Of a stretch of 64,000 nucleotides of DNA, positions 25,546 to 32,608 are shown piece by piece. The DNA comes from Actinomadura nitritigenes (GTDB lineage Bacteria; Actinomycetota; Actinomycetes; Streptosporangiales; Streptosporangiaceae), in NCBI RefSeq assembly GCF_017573545.1, contig NZ_JAGEOK010000009.1, positions 186,001-250,000 on the forward strand, written 5' to 3'. Position 1 is the stretch's first letter; each line of letters opens with the position of its first letter. Made by a program: the position numbers and the translations under genes. Under the pieces are notes generated by a model. That model did not search any database and was not told the origin of the DNA. It saw nothing but the letters and a program-made list of their open reading frames with translations.

Positions 25546-26820
25546 TTATGCGGCCCAGTCGAGGGCGGGGTCGTCGGGTGGGCCGATGCTGCCCGGTGGC
25601 CCGGCCCCCCTCGTGCCTCGCGCGTCGGCTGGTGGGAGTAGCCGGTAGACGTATCGCCCGTCTCGATCCTTGGTGATCTGGATCTGGCCGGGGTTGGTGT
25701 GTTTGAACCGGTTGTGCCATCCGCAGGCGAGTGCGAGTTGATCGATGTCGGTGGGCGATCGTCCGAGTGCCCAGCCGTGGACGTGGTCGACCTCGCACAG
25801 TGTCCCGGGGACCTCGCAGCCCCGCACCGCGCAGGAGGGGTAGAGCGTCTCCAGGACTTGCCGCTGTGCTGCGGAGGCGAACCGTTCCCGATGTCCGAGG
25901 TAGAGCGGGGTGTTTCCGCGCCCAAGGAGCAGGGGCGATACCCCGGCGGCCAGGGCGATGCGGCGGGCTTGGGCGGCGGGGATGGGGGTGCCGTCGGTGA
26001 GGCGGGCCGGGGCGTTGCCTCCGGTGAGGGTGTCCAGGTCGCAGATCACGGTGACCTTGGAAGCCTTGTGCCCGCCGGACAGGACGCTGGACAGTGCCGC
26101 TGCGGTGCGTTCGGGAAGGTCGCGGCGGTCATCAGGCCCGGCCGGCTTGGCCAGCGGAGCGAGCGTGCCGTCCCAGATCGCGGCGTCTTCGGGGTTCAGC
26201 CAACCTTTGACGTACCGGCCGCCGTCGAGCGAGCGGGTGGTGGTGAGCCACGATTCGTCGTAGCCGCGTTTGGTGTCCTGGTCGGGGGCGTCTTCGGTGT
26301 CGTCGCGGTCGGCGATGAGGTCACGGATGCGGCGCCCGAACGCGGCGACCTTCCCGGCGGAGAACCCCTGGTCGATGAAACCGAGCAGGGTCGCCTCCGC
26401 CTCGGCGCAGTCGTGGTCGTCCAGGCGCGAGACCGAGTCGGCGACCGTGACGGCGTAACCGTAGGACAGCTCCCCGGCTGCGAGTTGCTCGGCCACCTGC
26501 GGGAGGCGACGCCGCTGCCGGGCAAGGGTGAGGCGCTCCTTCACCCGGTTGTCGCGCATGCCGAGCCGGGATCGCAGCCATGCTTGGGTGGAGGGATATC
26601 CCCACCGGGCCTGTTCTTTGGTGGCGTCGACTCGGCCGATGAAAGCGGCGAGGGCGCTTTCCTGCTTATCGGAGGCGGCCACGAGGGTTTCGGTGAGTTC
26701 CAGGCAGGCGGCAGCTGATTCGGGGGCTTCTCGCGAGGCGAGTTCAGTGGCGATGGTTGAGAGCGCGTTCACCAGTTCCATGGTGGACGCGGCCTCAAGC
26801 TCGACCGTCACTGATTGCAT
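25546..26820 (-). CDS. DUF222/HNH endonuclease domain protein
   Basis: This 424-residue protein has a DUF222-type helical N-terminal region (WGYPSTQAWLRSRLGMR, LPQVAEQLAAGELSYGYA). The C-terminal HNH finger is at residues about 342-374: CEVDHVHGWALGRSPTDIDQ then CGWHNRFKHT, with Cys pairs in SCAVRGCEVPGTLCEVDH. These proteins are abundant, repeated and variable in actinomycete genomes and are often found close to mobile DNA. The biological role is not established. No ribosome binding site is obvious, and the start is followed upstream by an AT-rich patch. It ends only 25 bases from the IS element. Confidence 0.9.
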   Translation of the reverse strand: MQSVTVELEAASTMELVNALSTIATELASREAPESAAACLELTETLVAASDKQESALAAFIGRVDATKEQARWGYPSTQAWLRSRLGMRDNRVKERLTLARQRRRLPQVAEQLAAGELSYGYAVTVADSVSRLDDHDCAEAEATLLGFIDQGFSAGKVAAFGRRIRDLIADRDDTEDAPDQDTKRGYDESWLTTTRSLDGGRYVKGWLNPEDAAIWDGTLAPLAKPAGPDDRRDLPERTAAALSSVLSGGHKASKVTVICDLDTLTGGNAPARLTDGTPIPAAQARRIALAAGVSPLLLGRGNTPLYLGHRERFASAAQRQVLETLYPSCAVRGCEVPGTLCEVDHVHGWALGRSPTDIDQLALACGWHNRFKHTNPGQIQITKDRDGRYVYRLLPPADARGTRGAGPPGSIGPPDDPALDWAA

Positions 26821-26948
26821 ACGTAAATGGTACCCTGTGTGACCAGCATTTATGGCTGTTCACGGCACATTCCGTTCGGTATTTTTCGGCGGGAAAGGCA
26901 AGCGGGCTCTTTGGCGCACCCCCGGAGGGCTTGGTTCCTGACGGAAGG
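26821..26948. other. Upstream region of HNH gene
   Basis: The first 60 bases are AT-rich (TACGTAAATGGTACC and TTCGGTATTTTTCGG) and probably hold the HNH promoter. No gene is supported. Confidence 0.4.
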
Positions 26949-27122
26949 GGGTGGTGGGGTGGCGCGGCCCGGGGCGGGGCAGGCGGAGCCTGCCCCTAAC
27001 GCTGCCTCAGGGGCCGCAGAGGCTCCAAAGTCAAGGGTGGACGAAGTCCATCGCGAAGCGACGCCGAAGGCGCCCTTGACTTTGGAGGGGCGGCCCCGTA
27101 CGCCAGCGCCACCCCACCACCC
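26949..27122. repeat. Nested multi-hairpin palindromic element (174 bp)
   Basis: Three stems are nested. The outer stem is 17 bp (26949-26965 with 27106-27122). The middle stem is GGGGCCG/CGGCCCC (27010-27016 with 27091-27097). The inner stem is 15 bp (27023-27037 with 27073-27087). All are perfect. A side hairpin GGGGCAGG/CCTGCCCC sits at 26976-26996. The inner loop is filled exactly by three abutting hairpins, each closing on a GAA triloop: TGGAC-GAA-GTCCA (27038-27050), TCGC-GAA-GCGA (27051-27061) and CGCC-GAA-GGCG (27062-27072). No protein is encoded. It could be a mobile palindromic repeat (MITE/REPIN-like), a structured RNA or a single-strand DNA substrate. Confidence 0.85.
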
Positions 27123-27379
27123 GAACACCCCTTACAGCAATCTAGGATGATCTATTCTGCTTTCGATCGAAGACCCCTGCCGAGGTGGCGAAAGCCCTTG
27201 TGGGGGATAACTCGTAGACTCGTCACTTCAACACTCGGAGTGCCACCACATCCGTCCGGGACCGGACTCTCATTGCGCCCAGCGCTCTTCTGATTCGGCC
27301 AGCTGATGCCTGTCCGGACGTGACTGATCTCCCCAATTCATATAACGACGGCCGCGACGGTCACGACGGCCAGGGGGCT
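27123..27379. other. Intergenic, nothing recognised
   Basis: The 257 bases contain an AT-richer patch (GGATGATCTATTCTGCTTTCG at its start, quoted here only in part by its first bases) but no gene, tRNA or clear regulatory motif. Confidence 0.4.
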
Positions 27380-27413
27380 TCCGGGGCGCCCGGACGGTAG
27401 GTGGCGCCCCGGA
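27380..27413 (-). terminator. Stem-loop after the P450 gene
   Basis: TCCGGGGCGCC (27380-27390) and GGCGCCCCGGA (27403-27413) form a perfect 11-bp stem with a 12-base loop, eight bases beyond the P450 stop on the minus strand. There is no T-run, as is common for actinomycete terminators. Confidence 0.6.
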
Positions 27414-27420
27414 GGTGCGG

Positions 27421-28605
27421 TCAACGGCGTGCGGTGATGCGGGTGGGGAGGGACACGAAGCCGCGGTCGTTGGAGGAGTGCACCCGCTCGGCGCCCGACT
27501 CGTCGATCTCGTAGTCGGCGACGACGGCGGTGACCTCCTGCAAGGCGATGCGGGCTTCCAGGCGCCCGAGGTTCGCGCCGAGGCAGTGGTGCCGGCCGTT
27601 GCCGAAGGCGAGCGACGCGCCCGTGTCGCGGTCGAGGTCGAAGCGGTCCGGGTCCGGGAAGACGGACGGGTCGCGGTTAGCGGCGCCGGTGAGGAGGAGC
27701 ACCTTCGCGTCGGCGGGGATCGTGACGCCGTGCAGCGTGATGTCCTCGGTGGCGGTGCGGGCGAGGACCTGCGAGGTCGGCTCCCAGCGGAGGGTCTCCT
27801 CGATCCAGTCGTCGATGCGGCCGCCGAGGGCCCTGGCGCGCTCCTCGGGGTGCAGCCAGGCGGCGTGCCACGCGTTGCCGAGCGTCAGCATCGTGGTCTC
27901 GATGCCCGCGCCGACGAGCAGGATCAGCACGCCGACGATCTCCTCGGGGGTGAGGCGGTCGTCGCCGTCCGCGGCGTCGAGCAGGCCCGACAGCAGGTCG
28001 CCGCGGCGCTCCTTGGACCGCTCGATCGTCAGGTCGGTGTAGTAGCCGACGAGGGCGCCGATGGCCTGCAGGGCCTCGGGCGGCAGGTCGTCGCCCTCCT
28101 CGCCGCGGTACATGATCGCCATGCCGAGGTCGCGGACCATGCCGCGGTCGGCCTCCGGGACGCCGACCAGTTCGGAGATGACGTCGGTCGGGAAGCGGCC
28201 GGCGAAGTCGGTCATCAGGTCGAAGGTGTCGCCGTCGAGGTGCGGCAGGACGCACTCGCGGGCGATCTCGCGGATGCGGGGCTCCAGCTCCTGGACGCGG
28301 CGCTGGGTGAAGGCGCGCGACACCAGGCCGCGCATCCGGGTGTGCTTGGGCGGGTCCATGGCGACGAACGAGAAGAACTTCTCCGCCTCCGGCCCCCAGA
28401 ACGCCGGTTCGATGCGCAGGCCGTTCCGGCTGGAGAACCGCGCTGAGTCGCGGAGTGCGGACAGAACGTCGCCGTGCCGGGACAGCGCCCAGAAGTCGTC
28501 CGTTTCGCTGCGATAGACCGGTGACTTTTCGCGCAGTTCCGCGTACACCGGGTAGGGGTTTTCCTGAATCGCGAAGTCGAACGGGCTGTAGAAAAGATCC
28601 ACCAT
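27421..28605 (-). CDS. Cytochrome P450
   Basis: This 394-residue enzyme has the I-helix motif LVGAGIETTML, the K-helix ExxR in EETLRWEP, and the heme-binding loop FGNGRHHCLGANLGRLEA with the axial Cys341. Length and motifs are typical of soluble bacterial class I P450s that need separate ferredoxin and reductase, none of which is in the window. ATG 28605 follows GGGAAGG. The substrate is unknown. It is divergent from a methyltransferase gene, with starts 108 bases apart, which may share regulation. Confidence 0.95.
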   Translation of the reverse strand: MVDLFYSPFDFAIQENPYPVYAELREKSPVYRSETDDFWALSRHGDVLSALRDSARFSSRNGLRIEPAFWGPEAEKFFSFVAMDPPKHTRMRGLVSRAFTQRRVQELEPRIREIARECVLPHLDGDTFDLMTDFAGRFPTDVISELVGVPEADRGMVRDLGMAIMYRGEEGDDLPPEALQAIGALVGYYTDLTIERSKERRGDLLSGLLDAADGDDRLTPEEIVGVLILLVGAGIETTMLTLGNAWHAAWLHPEERARALGGRIDDWIEETLRWEPTSQVLARTATEDITLHGVTIPADAKVLLLTGAANRDPSVFPDPDRFDLDRDTGASLAFGNGRHHCLGANLGRLEARIALQEVTAVVADYEIDESGAERVHSSNDRGFVSLPTRITARR

Positions 28606-28713
28606 GTGCCTTCCCGGGTAGGCGATGCGCGTGGACCGATCCTGCCACGCATAATGGTGTCCTGCCATTTCACTTCCGTCGCGGTTTCGCGGCGGGCGAC
28701 GAAGCGAGGCCGC

Positions 28714-29529
28714 GTGGACGCTGAGCAGGTTCCGCCGGGGATCGATCCGACGAAGGCGCACCCCTCGCGCAGGTACAACTACTGGCTCGGCGGCAAGGAC
28801 AATTTCGCGGTCGACCGGGAATCGGCGGAGATGGTGGCGTCGGCGTTTCCGACGGTCGGCCTCGCGGCCCGGGAGAATCGTGCCTTCATGCGCCGGGTGG
28901 TCGGTCATCTGGCGGGCGAGGCGGGGATCGGGCAGTTCCTGGACATCGGCACCGGGCTGCCGTCCGCGGGCAACGTGCACGAGATCGCGCAGGGCATCGA
29001 CCCGGCGGCGCGGATCGTCTACGTGGACAACGACCCGATCGTCCTGGTGCACGCCCGCGCGCTGCTGACGAGCGAGCCGCAGGGGCGGACCGCCTACATC
29101 GACGCCGACCTGCGCGAACCGGAGAAGATCCTCGCCAACCGCGACCTGCGGCGGACCCTGGACCTGTCCCGGCCGGTCGCGCTGATGCTGGTGGCGACGA
29201 TGCACTTCATCACCGATGACCACGACCCGTACGGGATCGTCCGGACGCTGCTCGGCGCGCTGCCGTCCGGCAGCCATCTGGTGATGACGCACGCCACCGG
29301 CGACTACCTGACGCCCGAGGAGTACGCCGCGAACGTGGAGGCGAACGAGCGGAGCGGGGTGCCGTTCCGGCTGCGCAGCCACGACGAGTTCGCGCGCTTC
29401 TTCGATGGCCTGGAGTTGCTGCCGCCGGGCGTCGGGTCTGTGGTGGAGTGGCGTCCGGAGGAGCCGGTGGAGGACCGGCCGGCGGTCGATGACGTGTCGA
29501 TGCTGTGCGCGGTCGCCCGCGTGCCCTGA
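28714..29529 (+). CDS. S-adenosyl methyltransferase (Methyltransf_19 type)
   Basis: This 271-residue protein matches the actinomycete SAM methyltransferase family formerly DUF574. It shows HPSRRYNYWLGGKDNFAVDR, GQFLDIGTGLPSAGNVHEIA (motif I) and RIVYVDNDPIVLVHARALL. GTG 28714 with GCGAGG upstream is the start; an upstream ATG at 28606 lacks this support. Members are often found next to XRE/DUF397 regulators; the homologue at 54108 is. Here it is divergent from the P450. The 3' end runs into a 21-bp tandem repeat array. The substrate is unknown. Confidence 0.9.
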   Translation: MDAEQVPPGIDPTKAHPSRRYNYWLGGKDNFAVDRESAEMVASAFPTVGLAARENRAFMRRVVGHLAGEAGIGQFLDIGTGLPSAGNVHEIAQGIDPAARIVYVDNDPIVLVHARALLTSEPQGRTAYIDADLREPEKILANRDLRRTLDLSRPVALMLVATMHFITDDHDPYGIVRTLLGALPSGSHLVMTHATGDYLTPEEYAANVEANERSGVPFRLRSHDEFARFFDGLELLPPGVGSVVEWRPEEPVEDRPAVDDVSMLCAVARVP

Positions 29530-29640
29530 TCGGCCGCTTGCGTGCCCCGAGCCGTCGCCCGCGTGCCCTGATCGGCCGTTCGCGTGCCCTGATCGGTCGT
29601 TCGCGTGCCCTGAGCCGTGGCCCGTGTGCCGTGCCCTGAT
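29519..29640 (+). repeat. 21-bp tandem repeat array, about six units
   Basis: Units start at 29519, 29540, 29561, 29582, 29603 and 29624, exactly 21 bases apart, with the core GCGTGCCCTGATCGGCCGTT and alternating variants (GAGCCGTCGCCC or GAGCCGTGGCCC in the second halves). The array begins inside the last codons of the methyltransferase gene and ends at the stop of the phosphotransferase gene. Because 21 is a multiple of three, one frame would read as a seven-residue repeat (ACPDRPF/ACPEPSP), but that frame is not the gene's. Confidence 0.85.
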
Positions 29641-30524
29641 CAGCCGTCGAGGACGGACCGGATCGTGTACCGGGCGTTGGCCGAGATGATCGGGTTCGTG
29701 CAGCGGTAGTACGGCAGCTGGATCACGGCCATGGAGAGCGCCCGGCCGCGTCCGCGCAGCCAGGTCGCGTCGTCGGCGTCCACCGCGTCGCGGAAGGCGG
29801 CCCGCGCATCCGCCGGCAGGAGGTTCCAGGCGGGGATCAGATCGCAGGCGGGGTCGCCGATGCCGCAGGTGGCGAAGTCGAGGACGCCGGAGAGGCGTCC
29901 GGCGCCGTCCACCAGCAGGTTGCCCGGCATGAGGTCGGAGTGCAGCCAGCGGGGCGCCCCGGCCCAGCCGGGCGCCCGGAGCGATTCGTCCCAGGACGCC
30001 AGGATCGCGGCGGCGTCGAAGGGCTCGTCGGTGCGGCGCAGTTCGGCGACCGCCGCGCGCGTCGCCGCGTCGACGGAGGCCAGCGGGCCGCTGCGGTACG
30101 CGGGCGGGCCGCCGGGGACGCCGATCTCGCGGAAGGCGAGGACGAAGGCGGCGAGGTCGCGGGCGAGTTCCGGGCCCGCCCTGCCTTCGGCCGGGGTGGC
30201 GCCGTCGAGCCACCGGTGCACCGCCCACGGCCATGGGAAGCCTTCGGCGGGGCCGCCCGTCCCGGCGACGGCCGGGATCGCGACGGGTAGGCCCGGCGCG
30301 AGTTCCGGGAGCCACCGCGTCTCGTGGTCCAGTGCCCGCACCCCGCCCGCCGTCAGCGGCAGCCGGACGGACAGCGCGGAGCCGAGCCGGTAGACGGCGT
30401 TGACGGTCCCGCCGGACGCGACCCGCTCGACGGGCAGCCCGGACCACTCCGGGAACCGGCCGCGCACGAGCCGCCGGACGAGGCCGGCGTCGGTGTCGAT
30501 TTCGCCGGCGTGCATCTTCGCCAT
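29640..30524 (-). CDS. Aminoglycoside phosphotransferase (APH) family protein
   Basis: This 294-residue kinase-fold protein has RVASGGTVNAVYRLG (nucleotide loop), WLHSDLMPGNLLVDGAGRLS with the Brenner catalytic motif HSDLMPGN, and VLDFATCGIGDPACDL with the metal-binding Asp. These are the APH/choline-kinase family signatures. Whether it modifies an antibiotic or a metabolite is not visible. The start is ATG 30524 or ATG 30515. It lies 42 bases after the end of the large conflict operon, so it could be its last gene, but the spacing is looser than inside the operon. Confidence 0.85.
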   Translation of the reverse strand: MAKMHAGEIDTDAGLVRRLVRGRFPEWSGLPVERVASGGTVNAVYRLGSALSVRLPLTAGGVRALDHETRWLPELAPGLPVAIPAVAGTGGPAEGFPWPWAVHRWLDGATPAEGRAGPELARDLAAFVLAFREIGVPGGPPAYRSGPLASVDAATRAAVAELRRTDEPFDAAAILASWDESLRAPGWAGAPRWLHSDLMPGNLLVDGAGRLSGVLDFATCGIGDPACDLIPAWNLLPADARAAFRDAVDADDATWLRGRGRALSMAVIQLPYYRCTNPIISANARYTIRSVLDG

Positions 30525-30566
30525 CGCGCCAGCAGACCCGACGCCGGGCCGGGAGGTCAACCGGGA

Positions 30567-31475
30567 TCAGGTGAGGGGCAGGACGCGGCGGGCCTCGGCG
30601 TGGGCGTGGTCGTGGATCTCGAGGGCGGCGGCGAGCGCGGCGTCCAGCTCCTCCAGGGTGCGTTCGACCAGGTCGAGGGCGTCGCGGGCGCGTTGCAGGC
30701 CGGACGACTCGACGAGGGAGCCGCGGGCGATGCCGTCCAGCAGGGCGCGGTCGGCGTCGCGGTAGCGGGCGAGCGCGGGCATCAGCCGGTCCGCGTCGGC
30801 CCGCAGGGCGGTGAACCCGTCGGCGGCGGCGGCCAGCTCGGCGGTCCGGGACTCCACGGCGGCGCGCTCCTCGGCGAGGCGGTGCCGCGCGGCGGCGAGG
30901 TCGGCGTCCGCGGCGGCCGCCTCCTCGACGGCCTCCCGGACCCGCTCGTCCAGCCGGTCGAGCTGCGCGCGGGTGAGGCGGAGCAGGCCGGTGGCGGACG
31001 CGTCGAGCGCGTCCTCGGCGTCGCGCGCCGCGTTCAGCTCCGGCCGGCGATCGTCGAAGGCGTCGCGCTGCGCCCGGAGCGCGTCGAGGTCGGCGCGCAG
31101 GCCGTCGAGGCGGTGGAGTTCGGCGAGCTCGGCGCGGACGGCGGCGTGCTCCCCGGCGGTCGCCCTCATCGCCTCGACGGCGGGGCGCAGCTCGGCGAGG
31201 CGGCGGCGGTCGGCGGCGAGGTCCGCGCGCATCCGGGCGAGCTCGGCGGTGGTCTCCTCGAAGTGCGCGACGAGGTCGCGGCCGAGGTCGCCGCCGCGGG
31301 CGAGGGCGGGCAGCGTCTCCAGCAGCTCCGGCAGGTCGTGCAGCGCCTCGTCCAGCCCGGACACGAACCGGAACGCGGCGAGGTCGTCGCCCGGCGGGAC
31401 GGCGCGGGCCTCCGCGAGGGCGGCGGCCAGCGCGGCCTTCAGAGCGGCGAGCGCGTCGGCGGGCGCGTCGGTCAT
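30567..31475 (-). CDS. Coiled-coil protein, last gene of conflict operon
   Basis: This 302-residue protein is almost entirely helical and charged. The middle (for example HFEETTAELARMRADLAADR and RLDERVREAVEEAAAADADL) shows dense heptads over residues about 75-230. It has no membrane segment or enzymatic motif. Its ATG overlaps the Hsp70-like gene stop (ATGA). It is likely a scaffold or an oligomerisation partner for the chaperone-like NTPases upstream. I do not recognise a named family. Confidence 0.75.
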   Translation of the reverse strand: MTDAPADALAALKAALAAALAEARAVPPGDDLAAFRFVSGLDEALHDLPELLETLPALARGGDLGRDLVAHFEETTAELARMRADLAADRRRLAELRPAVEAMRATAGEHAAVRAELAELHRLDGLRADLDALRAQRDAFDDRRPELNAARDAEDALDASATGLLRLTRAQLDRLDERVREAVEEAAAADADLAAARHRLAEERAAVESRTAELAAAADGFTALRADADRLMPALARYRDADRALLDGIARGSLVESSGLQRARDALDLVERTLEELDAALAAALEIHDHAHAEARRVLPLT

Positions 31476-32608
31476 CGGGCGGGCCTCTCCAGGGGGACGG
31501 GCACCGGGTCGGCGTCCGGCGCGACGGGGAACAGGGCGATGACGGGGCCGCGGGTCGCGGCGCGCAGCCCGAGCCGGTACGCGCCGGGCGCGAGCCCGGG
31601 GGCGCGGCACGGCGCGGGCCGGCCGTCGACCTCGACCGGCAGCGTCCCGGCGTCGTCGAGCATCAGCGACGGGGCGCCGAGCGCCGGCTCGCGGCGGTGG
31701 CACAGCAGCAGGTCGCGGCCGTTGAGGGCGGCGAACCGGCCGGGCCGTCCGGGGACGCCGATCTCGGCTCCGGCGGGCAGCCCGTCCCGGATCCGGTGGA
31801 TCGGCAGCCGGACGTCGGGGAGCGGCGCCTCCCGGAACACCCCGTCCGCGAACAGCGCGGCGCCCTCCACGGCGGCGTGCGGGCCGAGCGGTGCGGCGTC
31901 CGCGAGCGCGTTCGAGAGCGCGTCGGCGACCGGCGGGAACCCGGCGAAGCCGCCGGTCAGCACCGGCCGCGCGGACGCGGCGGACCAGCGGCCGGCGAGG
32001 GCGGCGAGCCGCGCGCCGACCGGCTCGAACGCCTCCAGCAGCGCGCCCGCGGTGATCTCCAGGTCGCCGGCGCGGACCGCGAGCGCGTTCCGGAACAGCG
32101 CCTTCTCCCGGGCGGTCGCGAGGACGGCGGCGAGCCGTTCGGCGCCGCGCGCGGCGGACGCCGCGAACTCCCGGCCGCGTCCGGGCGCGACGGCCTCGGC
32201 GAACGCGTCGCCGCCCGCGGCCGCGTCGAAGGCGGCGTCCACGAGCCGGACGGACTCGCCGGACACCTCGCACAGCCCGAACCCGGTGCCGGACGCGCCC
32301 GCGTCGCAGACCAGGTAGCGGCCCGGACCGGTCCGGGCGGCGGCGTGCGCGGCGACGGCGGCGAACCGGCCGATCAGCGTCGCGGGCCCCACCGGCAGGA
32401 CGGTCGCGTGCAGCAGTTCCTGCCGGGCCAGGCCGGCGCCGTGGTCGCGCCAGTGGTCGGGGACCACGCAGGTGACGGGGCGGCCCGTCCCGGCCGCGCG
32501 GGTGAGCACCCCGGCGATCGCCTCGGGCGGCGGCGTCGCGAGCACGGTGAGACCGGCGGCGGTCCGGATCCGGGTGGTGGCCGTCCCGACGTCGACGGCG
32601 GCGGTCAC
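31472..32608 (-). CDS. Hsp70/actin-fold ATPase-like protein
   Basis: This 378-residue protein starts VTAAVDVGTATTRIRTAAG, a phosphate-1-like loop of the Hsp70/actin/sugar kinase superfamily. The phosphate-2-like loop is YLVCDAGASGTGFGLCEV (residues 98-115) and the adenosine motif is ARPVLTGGFAGFPPVADAL (residues 213-231). It lacks the Hsp70 substrate-binding domain and ends in a beta-rich region (about 270-378), so it is a shortened, divergent member. GTG 32608 overlaps the GAP1-like stop by GTGA. In context it would act as a chaperone-like ATPase of the operon. Confidence 0.8.
   Translation of the reverse strand: MTAAVDVGTATTRIRTAAGLTVLATPPPEAIAGVLTRAAGTGRPVTCVVPDHWRDHGAGLARQELLHATVLPVGPATLIGRFAAVAAHAAARTGPGRYLVCDAGASGTGFGLCEVSGESVRLVDAAFDAAAGGDAFAEAVAPGRGREFAASAARGAERLAAVLATAREKALFRNALAVRAGDLEITAGALLEAFEPVGARLAALAGRWSAASARPVLTGGFAGFPPVADALSNALADAAPLGPHAAVEGAALFADGVFREAPLPDVRLPIHRIRDGLPAGAEIGVPGRPGRFAALNGRDLLLCHRREPALGAPSLMLDDAGTLPVEVDGRPAPCRAPGLAPGAYRLGLRAATRGPVIALFPVAPDADPVPVPLERPAR

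Noticed and set aside
25546..26820. HNH protein as restriction enzyme
   Set aside because: DUF222-HNH proteins are widespread without partner methylases, and none is adjacent.
27421..29529. P450 plus methyltransferase as a biosynthetic cluster
   Set aside because: No core synthase, ferredoxin or tailoring genes are nearby; the pair is merely divergent.
29519..29640. CRISPR-like array
   Set aside because: Repeats abut with no unique spacers and there are no cas genes.
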